From: an uncultured Clostridia bacterium
Lineage (GTDB): Bacteria > Bacillota > Clostridia > Oscillospirales > Oscillospiraceae
Direction: 5' to 3'
NCBI GenBank assembly: GCA_945873295.1
Contig: CAMCCS010000002.1
Location: 1 to 64,000, forward strand
DNA: 64,000 nt
Within the stretch, counting starts at the first letter, position 1. Every line of letters begins with the position of its first letter. The notes under the pieces are model-generated. The model searched no databases and had not been told where the DNA came from. It saw only the letters and a list, made by a program, of their open reading frames with translations. The translations under genes were made by a program, and so were the position numbers. This document shows positions 19,110 to 28,361 of this stretch, in pieces.

Positions 19110-19745
19110 TTATTCAGATTCTTTGGCGGCCTTGGTAGCCTCATCGGTGTTGAAATCATGCATTTGTGTGGGGCAGCGCAATACATCCAGACGGCCCTGA
19201 GCTTTCAAGCGCTGGATAATACGTTCCCAGCCGCATTCCATATCGGGACAAACTTCGCATTTGCCGTTCTTGGTACCGCCACAGGGACCATTGACCAGGC
19301 TCTTGGAGCAGGCGGTTATGGGACAGATGCCGCCGGTCAGATTCAGGAAACACTCGCCGCATTGACCGCAGTCGTATTCCAGAGGGGTCACGCCCTGGAA
19401 ACCGGGCAGCTCAATGGTATCGCAGGCGGCAAACACCTTGCAGTCCTCCAGATACTCCGCCACCGTCTGCACGCCGACACCGCAGGAAAGCACGAGAACC
19501 GCATCTGCCTCCGCAATGATGGGCAGGCAGCTTCTCAGCCGGAGCGTCAGCTCGGCGGGGTTACACACATAATCGGTGGTAATGACGCCGGCAAGTCTCC
19601 CGGCAGCCATCAGTTCCTTCTCGAGAGCCTTGGCTTCCTCCTCGGGGAAGCCCACTTCCTTACAGCCGTGGCAGTTGATGACAAAGAAGCTGCCGGAGGT
19701 CAGAGAAAGGATCTCCTTTTTGGATTTCAGTTTGGTCATTAACAT
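19110..19745 (-). CDS. MetV-like (MTHFR C-terminal family) zinc/Fe-S protein
   Basis: Cys-rich: INCHGCKEVGF, CGQCGECFLNLTGGICPITACSKSLVNGPCGGTKNGKCEVCPDMECGWERIIQRL. Confidence 0.88.
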   Translation of the reverse strand: MLMTKLKSKKEILSLTSGSFFVINCHGCKEVGFPEEEAKALEKELMAAGRLAGVITTDYVCNPAELTLRLRSCLPIIAEADAVLVLSCGVGVQTVAEYLEDCKVFAACDTIELPGFQGVTPLEYDCGQCGECFLNLTGGICPITACSKSLVNGPCGGTKNGKCEVCPDMECGWERIIQRLKAQGRLDVLRCPTQMHDFNTDEATKAAKESE

Positions 19746-19764
19746 ATGTTCTTTCTCCTCCCTC

Positions 19765-21738
19765 TTATTTCTTCTTCAGAAGGGGTGCCACCAGGCTCTT
19801 GCCGTAGCCGATGGTAGAGACCAGCGGGATCTTGGAAGAGCAGATGTATTCACAGCACTTGCAGGAGAAGCAATCCATAATATTCTCTGCCAGCAGCTTC
19901 TCTGCGTCGCCCAGAGCGGCATACTTATAGAATTTCAGAGGCTTCAGCTCCATGGGGCATACATCGACGCAACGGCCGCACTTGATACACTCCTGCGGCT
20001 CGGTATGGTCGGCAGCAATGGCAATGATGCCGTTGGAGCCCTTGATAATGGGCACATTGGTGTCCGCAATAGGCGTGCCCATCATGGGACCGCCCATTTT
20101 CAGCACCACATCTTCACCGGTTACGCCGCCGCAGTGATCGATGATCTCCTGCACATTGGTGCCCAGCTTCACCATGTAGTTGCCTGGATTACGGATAAAC
20201 TCGCCGGTAACGGAGACCACACGCTCCACCAAAGGCATACCCTTCTGGATAGCGTCAGAGATGGCCTTGGCGGTAGAGGTATTGCTCACCACGCAGCCCA
20301 CATCAGCAGGCAGCTTGCCGCTGGGCACCTGACGGCCCATGACCTTCTTAATGAGCATCTTCTCAGCGCCCTCGGGGTACTGGGTTTTGGCGGCGCAGAC
20401 GCGGATATTCTCGTAAGGAGCGACCTTTTCTTCCATCAGCGCGATGGCATCGGGCTTGTTGTCCTCAATAAGGATCACGCCCTCCGGGGCGCTGACGGCC
20501 TTCATCATGGCCCGCAGACCAAATACGATGTCGTCCGCGTATTCCAGCATCACCCGATGGTCGGCAGTCAGGTAGGGCTCGCACTCGGAACCGTTGATCA
20601 GAACGGCGTCGATGGGCTTGCCGGGCTTCAGCTTGACGTAGGTGGGGAAGGTAGCGCCGCCCATACCCACGATGCCCTTTTCCTTGACGATCTCAATGAT
20701 CTCGTCAGGGGTCAGCTCTTCCAGAGGCTTATTCGGCACCACGGATTCGTGGAGGGTGTTCTTACCATCATTTTTGATGACCACACTCATTACGCCGGGA
20801 CCCTTGTTGGGATGGGTATGGGGCTCCACAGCAACGACCGTGCCGCTGACACTGGAATGAACAGGAGCGCCGATAAATCCCACCTGCTCGCCGATCAGCT
20901 GGCCAACTTTCACGGTGTCGCCGGGCCGGACCACGGGGTTCGCCGGAGCGCCAATGTGCATGGCCAGCGGGATGATTACGGTGTCGGGCTCGGGGAATTT
21001 CTGCAGCGCCAGATGCTCGGTGTACTCCTTGTTTTCCGTAGGATGGACACCGCCGTAGAAGCCCTCATACCGCTTAGCACGGGCCTGGGTCACATAGGCC
21101 TTGATCTCATCCACATTGGTCACGGAGTAGTCCCGCAACTGGACGGGCTGATCCAAAAATTCCTTGGTTCTTCCCTGCTTTTCCAGACGCTGGTAAATCT
21201 TTTCCCAAGCGCAGTCCTTTTTGGGATCGATTTCGCATTTGCCGTTTTTAGCACCGCCGCACTGACCGTTGACCAGGCTCTTGGTGCAGTCCACAATGGG
21301 ACAGATGCCGCCGGTGACGTTCAGATAACACTGGGCACAGGCACCGCAGGTTTTCTTAGTCAGGGCCATGCCGTGATGACCGATGTAGTTCAGGGAATTG
21401 GTTGCCGTAAAGACAGGAACGGATGCCAAATCCGCTACGGTCTGCACGCCCAGACCGCAAGAAATGACCACCACATTCTCGGTTCCATCCGGCACGATAC
21501 CCGCCAGCTTCTTTTCGGTCTGGACCTTGTTGCACAGGAAGTCTACCTTTACGGTTCCGGTGATGTGCTTTCCCTGAGCCTCCGCAATGGCAGCAAAACT
21601 ACCGCACTCAGGCTCTTCAGTTGTGTCGAACTCCTTAAAACACTTGTTGCAGGCGACCACAAAGAAGTTGTCTTTACCTGCTAACACTCCTTCCAGCTCT
21701 TCCGTGCTCTTTAACACATACTTGGTATAATCCACCAA
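19765..21738 (-). CDS. MetV-like domain fused to RnfC-like NADH/ferredoxin-type domain
   Basis: N-terminal ~215 aa parallels the neighbouring MetV (CGACAQCYLNVTGGICPIVDCTKSLVNGQCGGAKNGKCEIDPKKDCAWEKIYQRL); remainder RnfC-like (VGFIGAPVHSSVSGTVVAVEPHTHP, GIVGMGGATFPTYVKL, LINGSECEPYLTADHRVMLE, two ferredoxin-like motifs ECIKCGRCVDVCPM and CFSCKCCEYIC). Confidence 0.9.
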   Translation of the reverse strand: MVDYTKYVLKSTEELEGVLAGKDNFFVVACNKCFKEFDTTEEPECGSFAAIAEAQGKHITGTVKVDFLCNKVQTEKKLAGIVPDGTENVVVISCGLGVQTVADLASVPVFTATNSLNYIGHHGMALTKKTCGACAQCYLNVTGGICPIVDCTKSLVNGQCGGAKNGKCEIDPKKDCAWEKIYQRLEKQGRTKEFLDQPVQLRDYSVTNVDEIKAYVTQARAKRYEGFYGGVHPTENKEYTEHLALQKFPEPDTVIIPLAMHIGAPANPVVRPGDTVKVGQLIGEQVGFIGAPVHSSVSGTVVAVEPHTHPNKGPGVMSVVIKNDGKNTLHESVVPNKPLEELTPDEIIEIVKEKGIVGMGGATFPTYVKLKPGKPIDAVLINGSECEPYLTADHRVMLEYADDIVFGLRAMMKAVSAPEGVILIEDNKPDAIALMEEKVAPYENIRVCAAKTQYPEGAEKMLIKKVMGRQVPSGKLPADVGCVVSNTSTAKAISDAIQKGMPLVERVVSVTGEFIRNPGNYMVKLGTNVQEIIDHCGGVTGEDVVLKMGGPMMGTPIADTNVPIIKGSNGIIAIAADHTEPQECIKCGRCVDVCPMELKPLKFYKYAALGDAEKLLAENIMDCFSCKCCEYICSSKIPLVSTIGYGKSLVAPLLKKK

Positions 21739-21967
21739 ATATCACCTTCTTATTTTTTCTTCTTCGTTTGCACGCAAACGATTACAGCATGAATTATATC
21801 ATATACACAACACAAATGTCCAGTATTCTCCATGCATTTTTTCGGCATTTCTTCCCATAAATGAAAAAGGTTTTTGTTCCACGTTTATGTAGACCAGCGG
21901 AGAAATGCATAAAGTTTTATATTTCCCCTTGTAAACCAGGGATTATGATGCCATAACACCATAAAAT

Positions 21968-21989
21968 CGCCCGGAGGTTCCTCCGGGCG
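21968..21989 (-). terminator. Terminator downstream of PspC gene
   Basis: CGCCCGGAGG-AA-CCTCCGGGCG then ATTTTAT. Confidence 0.75.
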
Positions 21990-22004
21990 AAAATAAATAA
22001 ACGA

Positions 22005-22193
22005 TCAGACGGGCTTTGGGGGCATAATGACCGCGGCAATCAGATAGGCCAGAATACCGCTGCCGCCCATGCAGGCAAACAGAGCAAAGGCCACACGGAT
22101 CACAGTAGGATCAATATTAAAATACTCTCCAATGCCGGCGCAAACGCCGCAGATCAGTTTCCCATCCCTGGAACGGTACAGCTTTTTTTCCAT
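22005..22193 (-). CDS. PspC domain protein
   Basis: MEKKLYRSRDGKLICGVCAGIGEYFNIDPTVIRVAFALFACMGGSGILAYLIAAVIMPPKPV. Confidence 0.93.
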   Translation of the reverse strand: MEKKLYRSRDGKLICGVCAGIGEYFNIDPTVIRVAFALFACMGGSGILAYLIAAVIMPPKPV

Positions 22194-22253
22194 AAGACAG
22201 CCTCCTTTATGTTTTACGGCATTGCCGCATAAATTACCGAGCTCGGTATTCAA

Positions 22254-23129
22254 TCACCGCATTCTTTCTGTCAGGCTCCGGGCAAGGTCTTCAAGTGCTT
22301 CATGGTCGTCAAAAACATAAAGCTTCTGGATAGCATTGTCCGTATATTTTGTAACCAGTTCCTCGCATTTTTCCAGGCCATAGAGCCGGACAAAGGTATT
22401 CTTCCCCTGGTCAACGCCCACTGCTTTTCCCAGTTCCTGGGCTGAACCGATCACATCCAGCATATCATCCCTAATCTGGAACGCCAGACCCAGCAGACCA
22501 GCAAAGGCGGCAGCAGCTTCCACCTGTTTTTCATTTCCACCGCCGGCAAGAACACCCAGTACGCAAGCGGCATTAATAAGGGCTCCGGTCTTGCGGCTCT
22601 GGATGTCCAGAACCTCCTGCTCTGTGCAGAGCCGCTCCTCACTCATGATGTCCAGGACCTGACCGCCAACCATGCCCAGAGAACCGGCGCACTGGCCGAG
22701 GACACCGATTGCGGTTGCCAGATCCGCCGGATTGGGAAGCTCTATGGAAGCTGCCACCGCGAAAGCGTCAGACAGCAGAGCATCCCCTGCCAGGACCGCC
22801 ATTGCTTCGCCGAAAACCTTATGGTTGGTTGGCTTTCCACGGCGGAAGTCATCGTTATCCATACAGGGCAGATCGTCGTGGATCAGACTGTATGTATGGA
22901 TCATTTCAATGGCAGCGGCAAAGGGGGCTGCCTGCTGCCAGTTTCTGCTGCACATGCGGCAGAACTCAAAAACAAAACAGGGGCGAAGCCGCTTCCCGCC
23001 GGCCATGAGACTGTATTCCATGGCTTCAAACAAGGGCTTCTGGGGCTCGGAATGACACTCCCCATAGAACTGGCGAAGGTAATCCTCAATATAGTCTTTG
23101 TATTCCGCCCAGCGATTGTCACTGCTCAT
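22254..23129 (-). CDS. ispA: Polyprenyl (farnesyl/geranyl) diphosphate synthase
   Basis: FARM/SARM motifs MIHTYSLIHDDLPCMDNDDFRRGKPTNHKVFGE and GLAFQIRDDMLD. Confidence 0.93.
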   Translation of the reverse strand: MSSDNRWAEYKDYIEDYLRQFYGECHSEPQKPLFEAMEYSLMAGGKRLRPCFVFEFCRMCSRNWQQAAPFAAAIEMIHTYSLIHDDLPCMDNDDFRRGKPTNHKVFGEAMAVLAGDALLSDAFAVAASIELPNPADLATAIGVLGQCAGSLGMVGGQVLDIMSEERLCTEQEVLDIQSRKTGALINAACVLGVLAGGGNEKQVEAAAAFAGLLGLAFQIRDDMLDVIGSAQELGKAVGVDQGKNTFVRLYGLEKCEELVTKYTDNAIQKLYVFDDHEALEDLARSLTERMR

Positions 23130-23352
23130 CCCGGAATACCTCCTCCACAGGGCTGCCGTCGGCAGATGCCATGATCTTGCTGACCTGGAGCTGGGCATCC
23201 TCTAAAAGCTTACCGCAGTTTCTGGCCAGCTCCGTGCCCTCCTGGAAGAGGCGAATGGATTCTTCCAGGGGAACCTCTCCCCGCTCCATAGTCCTGACAA
23301 TCTGCTCCAGCCGCTGCATGGATTCCTCAAAGGTCTTATTCTTCTGATTCAT
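23119..23352 (-). CDS. xseB: Exodeoxyribonuclease VII small subunit
   Basis: KTFEESMQRLEQIVRTMERGEVPLEESIRLFQEGTEL; next to xseA. Confidence 0.93.
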   Translation of the reverse strand: MNQKNKTFEESMQRLEQIVRTMERGEVPLEESIRLFQEGTELARNCGKLLEDAQLQVSKIMASADGSPVEEVFRDEQ

Positions 23353-24556
23353 ATTCTTCCTCCTTCCGGGTAACCTCGGCATACAGTTTCCCGCTTGCCA
23401 GGATGATGGTGACCTGCTCCCCAACCGCGGTCTGGGCTGCCGAACGCAAAATATTGCCATCGGAATCCCGGACCACAGAGTAGCCTCTGGACAATACTTT
23501 CAGAGGGCTCATGGCGTCCAGCTTGGCAACTGTGCCCACATACTGCTGTCGCCTTTTGGCAAGGGATTGATTCTGGGCCGCAGCCAGGCGGTTCATTAAA
23601 AGCGTCAGATTCTTTTCTTTCTGCTCCAGATACCCGGTTGGACTGACAAGCACAGCGGATGCAGACAGCGCATTCAGCTGCTGTTTTGCCGCCTTCAGCA
23701 TGCGTCCCAGGGAAGATGCCATGGAGGAAACCATGCTATCCAGGCTTTGCAGAAGGGCTTCCCTGTCCGGAACCGCCAATTCCGCAGCATTGGACGGTGT
23801 AGCGGCCCGCAGATCGGCAACAAAGTCTGATATGGTAACATCCGGCTCATGGCCAACAGCGGAAATAACCGGAATTTTGGAGTCGTAGATGGCATGGGCG
23901 ACCAGTTCATCGTTGAATGCCCAAAGATCCTCCATGGAGCCGCCTCCCCTGCCCACAATCAGCAGGTCCGCCAGCTGGTACCGGTTGGCATACCGGATGG
24001 CAGCCGCAATTTCCCCTGGCGCTTCCGCGCCCTGGACACGCACCGGCAGAAGCCGAACCTGAGTCAGCGGGTAGCGCTTTCGGAGGATCCTCAGCATATC
24101 GTGAATGGCAGCACCGGCAGAGCTGGTGACAATTCCGATTACGCCGGGATATTTGGGAAGCGGCTGCTTATGCCCGGGATCAAAAAACCCCTGGGCTGCC
24201 AGCTTCGTTTTGAGCTGCTCAAAAGCGGCATACAGGTCCCCTACCCCATCCACTACCATGGAAGCGCAGTAGAGCTGAAACGCGCCATCCCGGGGATACA
24301 CCGTGATCCGCCCCATGGCAATCACCTGCATTCCGTTTTCCGGCCGAAAGCGCAGACGCTGGGCGTTTCCCTTGAACATGACACATTTCAGGGCAGCTCC
24401 CTCGTCCTTCAGTGTAAAATAGTGGTGCCCGGAGGGGTACATCTTATAATTGCTGATCTCGCCCCGGACCGCGATCTGGGCAAGCATAGGATCCGTGTCC
24501 ATCCTGGTACGAAGATACTCGTTGACCTGGCTGATGGAAAATACCTGCTGCTGCAT
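23336..24556 (-). CDS. xseA: Exodeoxyribonuclease VII large subunit
   Basis: QVFSISQVNEYLRTRMDTDPMLAQIAVRGEISNYKMYPSGHHYFTLKDEGAALKCVMF; GRGGGSMEDLWAFNDE; PVISAVGHEPDVTISDFVADLRAATPSNAAE. Confidence 0.95.
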   Translation of the reverse strand: MQQQVFSISQVNEYLRTRMDTDPMLAQIAVRGEISNYKMYPSGHHYFTLKDEGAALKCVMFKGNAQRLRFRPENGMQVIAMGRITVYPRDGAFQLYCASMVVDGVGDLYAAFEQLKTKLAAQGFFDPGHKQPLPKYPGVIGIVTSSAGAAIHDMLRILRKRYPLTQVRLLPVRVQGAEAPGEIAAAIRYANRYQLADLLIVGRGGGSMEDLWAFNDELVAHAIYDSKIPVISAVGHEPDVTISDFVADLRAATPSNAAELAVPDREALLQSLDSMVSSMASSLGRMLKAAKQQLNALSASAVLVSPTGYLEQKEKNLTLLMNRLAAAQNQSLAKRRQQYVGTVAKLDAMSPLKVLSRGYSVVRDSDGNILRSAAQTAVGEQVTIILASGKLYAEVTRKEEEYESEE

Positions 24557-24557
24557 A

Positions 24558-25481
24558 TCAGAACCCTCCCATACGCTGGGCCAAAACCGCAACGCCCATA
24601 GCGTTGTCTGTTGAATACTGCGGCTGGGCAAATACCGGATGCAGAGGCTCCAGCTTTTTCCGCAGCATAGCGTTGGAAGCAACTCCACCGGAAAAAACTA
24701 CGGACAAACCGGGATAAGCCTTCATAGCCTGCTCCGTTGCCTGAAACACAGCGCCCGAAACACAGCGCAGGGCATAGGCAGCCGTTTCCGCAGGGTCTCC
24801 GGTCTTCTCATAATACTGGGAAACCTTATTTTGTAAGCCAGAGAAAGAAAATTGAGACTTCTCGCACTTTACCCGAAAGGTTTCCACGCACTGCGCTTCC
24901 CTGCTCAAAATGTCCAGCGCTTTTCCGGAAGGAAAGGAAAGCCCCAGAAGCTGCCCTGTACGGTCGATAAGCTGCCCGGCAGAAATGTCCGTAGTACCAC
25001 CGATCCTGCGGCAGCACACGTTTTTCCCCTCCGGCTCCACCAGCAGAAGCTCCGTGGTGCCTCCGGACAGGTGCCACGCAAGGTGAGGCGTGTCCAATAA
25101 ATCCAGCCGATCCGCGCTCCAAAGAGATGCGGCAACATGTCCCTGCTGGTGGGAGACCTCCACCAGGGGCACGTCAAGGGCATCGGACAGGAGCTTGGCG
25201 TGGGAATAGCCCACCAGGAAGCAGGGCATATAACTGCCTTCCACCGCTCTTGGGCGCGTGCTGACACCGATTGCCTGAATCTGTTCACGGGGAAAATGGG
25301 AAAACAGCCTGCCGGAAAGCTCCGGCAGGCTTTTGATATGCGCAAAAACAGCATCCGACTGGCGAAGACCCAGTTCACCCTGCTTCACGGGCAGAAGCCG
25401 GGAACAGTTCTCGCCATCTCCGCCGTCAAACCAAGCGATGGAGGTCGTATAATTGCTGGTGTCGATTCCGATTACTGACAT
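24558..25481 (-). CDS. TsaD/Kae1-like (M22 family) paralogue
   Basis: MSVIGIDTSNYTTSIAWFDG; VEVSHQQGHVAASLW (HxxxH); WHLSGGTTELLLVE; VVFSGGVASNAMLRKKL. Confidence 0.85.
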   Translation of the reverse strand: MSVIGIDTSNYTTSIAWFDGGDGENCSRLLPVKQGELGLRQSDAVFAHIKSLPELSGRLFSHFPREQIQAIGVSTRPRAVEGSYMPCFLVGYSHAKLLSDALDVPLVEVSHQQGHVAASLWSADRLDLLDTPHLAWHLSGGTTELLLVEPEGKNVCCRRIGGTTDISAGQLIDRTGQLLGLSFPSGKALDILSREAQCVETFRVKCEKSQFSFSGLQNKVSQYYEKTGDPAETAAYALRCVSGAVFQATEQAMKAYPGLSVVFSGGVASNAMLRKKLEPLHPVFAQPQYSTDNAMGVAVLAQRMGGF

Positions 25482-25945
25482 TGGCTGTCTCCGGCGGACG
25501 CAAGATCCCGGGCAAAGGAGCCAAGGATGCCGTTGGTAAAAGCGCCGGCCTCCGTCCCGTCGTATTTCTTTGCCAGGCGGACTGCCTCCGAGATGGCAAC
25601 GCCCGTAGGAACATCATCCATGTACAGCGTTTCAAAAATGGCAAGCTGCATAATGCAGCGGGTCAGACGGGAGATCCGGCGGACATCCCAGCCGATGGAA
25701 TAGCGCGCGATGGTGGCGTTCAGCTCTTCCGTCCGGTTGGCAACGCCAATAACTACTGTATCCAGGTATCGCCGTTGGGCAGGGCTGGGAGAATCGGAAT
25801 AGATCTCGTTTTCCTTGGAAAGATTCTGGTAATACTCCCGCTCCAATCGGGAGGAAATAATTGCCTCCGGCTCATCGCCGGAAAATTCCCGGGCATAAAT
25901 CAGATGTACTGCCAGTTCTCTGGCGTTGGCTCTCGTCATGGACAT
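25472..25945 (-). CDS. nusB: Transcription antitermination protein NusB
   Basis: MTRANARELAVHLIYAREFSGD; YSIGWDVRRISRLTRCIMQLAIFETLYMDDVPTGVAISEAVRLAKKYDGTEAGAFTNGILGSFAR. Confidence 0.93.
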   Translation of the reverse strand: MSMTRANARELAVHLIYAREFSGDEPEAIISSRLEREYYQNLSKENEIYSDSPSPAQRRYLDTVVIGVANRTEELNATIARYSIGWDVRRISRLTRCIMQLAIFETLYMDDVPTGVAISEAVRLAKKYDGTEAGAFTNGILGSFARDLASAGDSQCQ

Positions 25946-25951
25946 AGGTTT

Positions 25952-26320
25952 TTACCGGCGGAGAATGCCGCAGACATTCACGTTGACAGACTCGACCTTT
26001 TCCCCGGTCATGGATTCCACAGCGCTGCGGACAGCATTCTGAACAGCACCGGCAACATCTACAACGCTGTGCCCATAGGCGATGGTTACGTTGCAGTCGA
26101 TAGTCATGGAGTTATCTTCCGCAATGACGATCTTCATTCCCTTGCCCCAGTTCTTTTTGCCGATCAGATCCGCAATATCCGCACCGGGCTTGGGAGCAAG
26201 GCCGGCAACGCCCTCGACCTCTGTCACAGCATGCTCCACAATAACGGCAATCACTTCCTCGGAAATCAGAACACTGCCGTTTTCCTGCTTCTGGGTAATG
26301 TACTGCTTGGATTCAGACAT
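25952..26320 (-). CDS. Asp23/Gls24 family envelope stress protein
   Basis: GSVLISEEVIAVIVEHAVTEVEGVAGLAPK...IDCNVTIAYGHSVVDVAGAVQNAVRSAVESMTGEKVESVNVNVCGI. Start at 26320. Confidence 0.92.
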   Translation of the reverse strand: MSESKQYITQKQENGSVLISEEVIAVIVEHAVTEVEGVAGLAPKPGADIADLIGKKNWGKGMKIVIAEDNSMTIDCNVTIAYGHSVVDVAGAVQNAVRSAVESMTGEKVESVNVNVCGILRR

Positions 26321-26548
26321 AATAGTACCTCCTGAAACCTGGTCCCACCGGATGCGGCAGGACATATTTTGTATTATTGTACCACAAATTTCGGAAAATA
26401 CAACTGTTTTCTGCGCCGGTTTTCCGGATTCATAAGATCCTTCTGCCAATACAAAACTGTGTTATATTTTTTCAAGAAAACCGCTTTACTTTTGCCCCAT
26501 AATTCGATAAAATATAAGTGGAAAAATTGGCGACAGGAGGTATACTTC

Positions 26549-27520
26549 ATGAGCATAAAACGAATTGGTGTCCTGACCAGCGGCGGTGACGCGCCCGGTA
26601 TGAACCCCTGCGTCCGTGCGGTTGTCCGAACCGCGATTTATCACGGCCTGGAATGCTACGGTATTCGCCGGGGCTGGAACGGTCTCATTAACGGTGATAT
26701 TGTCCGCCTGGACGAGAAGAGTGTCGCCCACACGATCAACCGCGGCGGTACAATTCTTTATACCGCCCGGAGCAAGGAGTTTATGACCGAAGAAGGCCAG
26801 CGCAAGGCTGTTTCCACCTGTAAATTCCTGGGTCTGGACAGCATCGTTGCCATTGGCGGTGACGGAACGTTCCGTGGTGCCAGAGCCCTCAGCAAGTACG
26901 GCATTAATGTCATCGGCATCCCCGGTACTATCGACAATGACATCAGCTGCACCAACTACTGTATTGGCTTCGACACCGCTGCCAATACAGCCATCGAGTG
27001 TATCGACAAGCTGCGCGACACCATGCAGTCCCACGAGCGGTGCTCCGTTGTGGAGGTCATGGGACGCAATGCCGGATACCTTGCCATGTATGTGGGCCTT
27101 GCCTGCGGCGCCACTGCGGTGCTGGTTCCGGAGGAGCCCATTGATTTTGAAAGAGACGTGATTGAAAAGATCCGTCAGGCCCGGTTTAACGGCTTTACTC
27201 ATTACATGATCGTTGTCGCGGAGGGCGCAGGCTCTGCCTCTGATATTGCGGCAAAGATCAAAGACGCCATCGACCTGGATCCCCGGGTGACGGTGCTTGG
27301 ACATATTCAGCGCGGCGGCACTCCCTCTGGACGGGACCGTGTCAATGCTACCAAGATGGGCTACATGGCCGTTGAACTGCTTCTGGAAGGAAAAACCAAC
27401 CGGATTGTATGCACCCATGACGGCAGGTTCACCGATGTGGACATCGACGAGGGACTTACCATGCGCAAGGGCATTCAGCAGATGGAAGTGGATGTGCTTG
27501 CTGCCATGACCGGAATCTGA
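26549..27520 (+). CDS. pfkA: 6-phosphofructokinase
   Basis: MSIKRIGVLTSGGDAPGMNPCVRAVVRTAIYHG; IGGDGTFRGARALS; IPGTIDNDISCTNYCIGFDTAANT; VEVMGRNAGYLAMYVGLACGA; LGHIQRGGTPSGRDRV. ATG at 26549 after CAGGAGG. Confidence 0.97.
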   Translation: MSIKRIGVLTSGGDAPGMNPCVRAVVRTAIYHGLECYGIRRGWNGLINGDIVRLDEKSVAHTINRGGTILYTARSKEFMTEEGQRKAVSTCKFLGLDSIVAIGGDGTFRGARALSKYGINVIGIPGTIDNDISCTNYCIGFDTAANTAIECIDKLRDTMQSHERCSVVEVMGRNAGYLAMYVGLACGATAVLVPEEPIDFERDVIEKIRQARFNGFTHYMIVVAEGAGSASDIAAKIKDAIDLDPRVTVLGHIQRGGTPSGRDRVNATKMGYMAVELLLEGKTNRIVCTHDGRFTDVDIDEGLTMRKGIQQMEVDVLAAMTGI

Positions 27521-27532
27521 CAAAAAATGACG

Positions 27533-27563
27533 GCAGGGACGGATTTTCCGTCCCTGCTTTTTT
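27533..27563 (+). terminator. pfkA intrinsic terminator
   Basis: GCAGGGACGGA-TTT-TCCGTCCCTGC-TTTTTT. Confidence 0.93.
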
Positions 27564-27575
27564 GTAATATGGGAA

Positions 27576-28358
27576 TTATGACCCTGTGGAGCGGTAGTGG
27601 GCAACGCCGAACTTCCAGAAAGCACAGACCGGGATCAGGAACAGCAGTGAAAGCATCGGTAAAAGCCCGTATTGCCACGGGCCGCGATCCAGAAGGTACT
27701 GCAGGGGCCAGTATTGAACGAGGGCAAGAGGAACAATCAGGGTGGTGATCCACAGAACCCCCTTTCCGTAGATTCCAAATGGATACTTTCCATACTCCCT
27801 TGCGCCGTCTGTAAAGATGTTCATTACTTCCAATCCCTCCATCGTGAAAAAGCACAACGCCGCATAGAGAAGAAACAGTCCGAAAAACAGCACGGAACCG
27901 CATAAGACCATAGCGGCCAGCGTCAAGGCCTTCCCGATCGTCCAGTGAACAGCCCCGGCAGTAATACCGTAAACCAGCATCACAACCCCCTGGGCTGCGC
28001 GGGAGATGACGGAGGGCTTCATATCCTGGCAAAGGATCTGAAAAATGATTCCTCTGGGCCGGACCAGGATCCTATCAAACTGCGCGCCGGAAAGGATCCT
28101 CGGAAACGCATCAAAGCCCCGTCCGAAGCACTCCGCGAGAGAACAGCTCAGCAATATAACACTGTAGCAAAGGGTCAGTTCCGGAAGACGGTAGCCGCCC
28201 ACGCTTCCAAACCGGTCTAAAAGAAATTTGACGCCAAGAAAGACGTTTGTTGTGATGAGAAGCTGGCCGATACAGCTGAGAATAAAAGAGCCTTTATATG
28301 CCATCGCTGTTTTGAGATGCACGGCAAGAAACCGAAAATATAATTTGATTGTTTTCAT
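27576..28358 (-). CDS. ABC-2 type transporter permease
   Basis: Multi-TM 260-aa protein; operon with a second permease and an ATPase. Confidence 0.82.
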   Translation of the reverse strand: MKTIKLYFRFLAVHLKTAMAYKGSFILSCIGQLLITTNVFLGVKFLLDRFGSVGGYRLPELTLCYSVILLSCSLAECFGRGFDAFPRILSGAQFDRILVRPRGIIFQILCQDMKPSVISRAAQGVVMLVYGITAGAVHWTIGKALTLAAMVLCGSVLFFGLFLLYAALCFFTMEGLEVMNIFTDGAREYGKYPFGIYGKGVLWITTLIVPLALVQYWPLQYLLDRGPWQYGLLPMLSLLFLIPVCAFWKFGVAHYRSTGS

Positions 28359-28361
28359 CGG

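Noticed and set aside
19576-21684. 702-aa plus-strand ORF
   Set aside because: Antisense to the MetV-RnfC fusion, whose domains are clear; shadow ORF.
26486-27625. 379-aa minus-strand ORF
   Set aside because: Antisense to pfkA, which is unmistakable.
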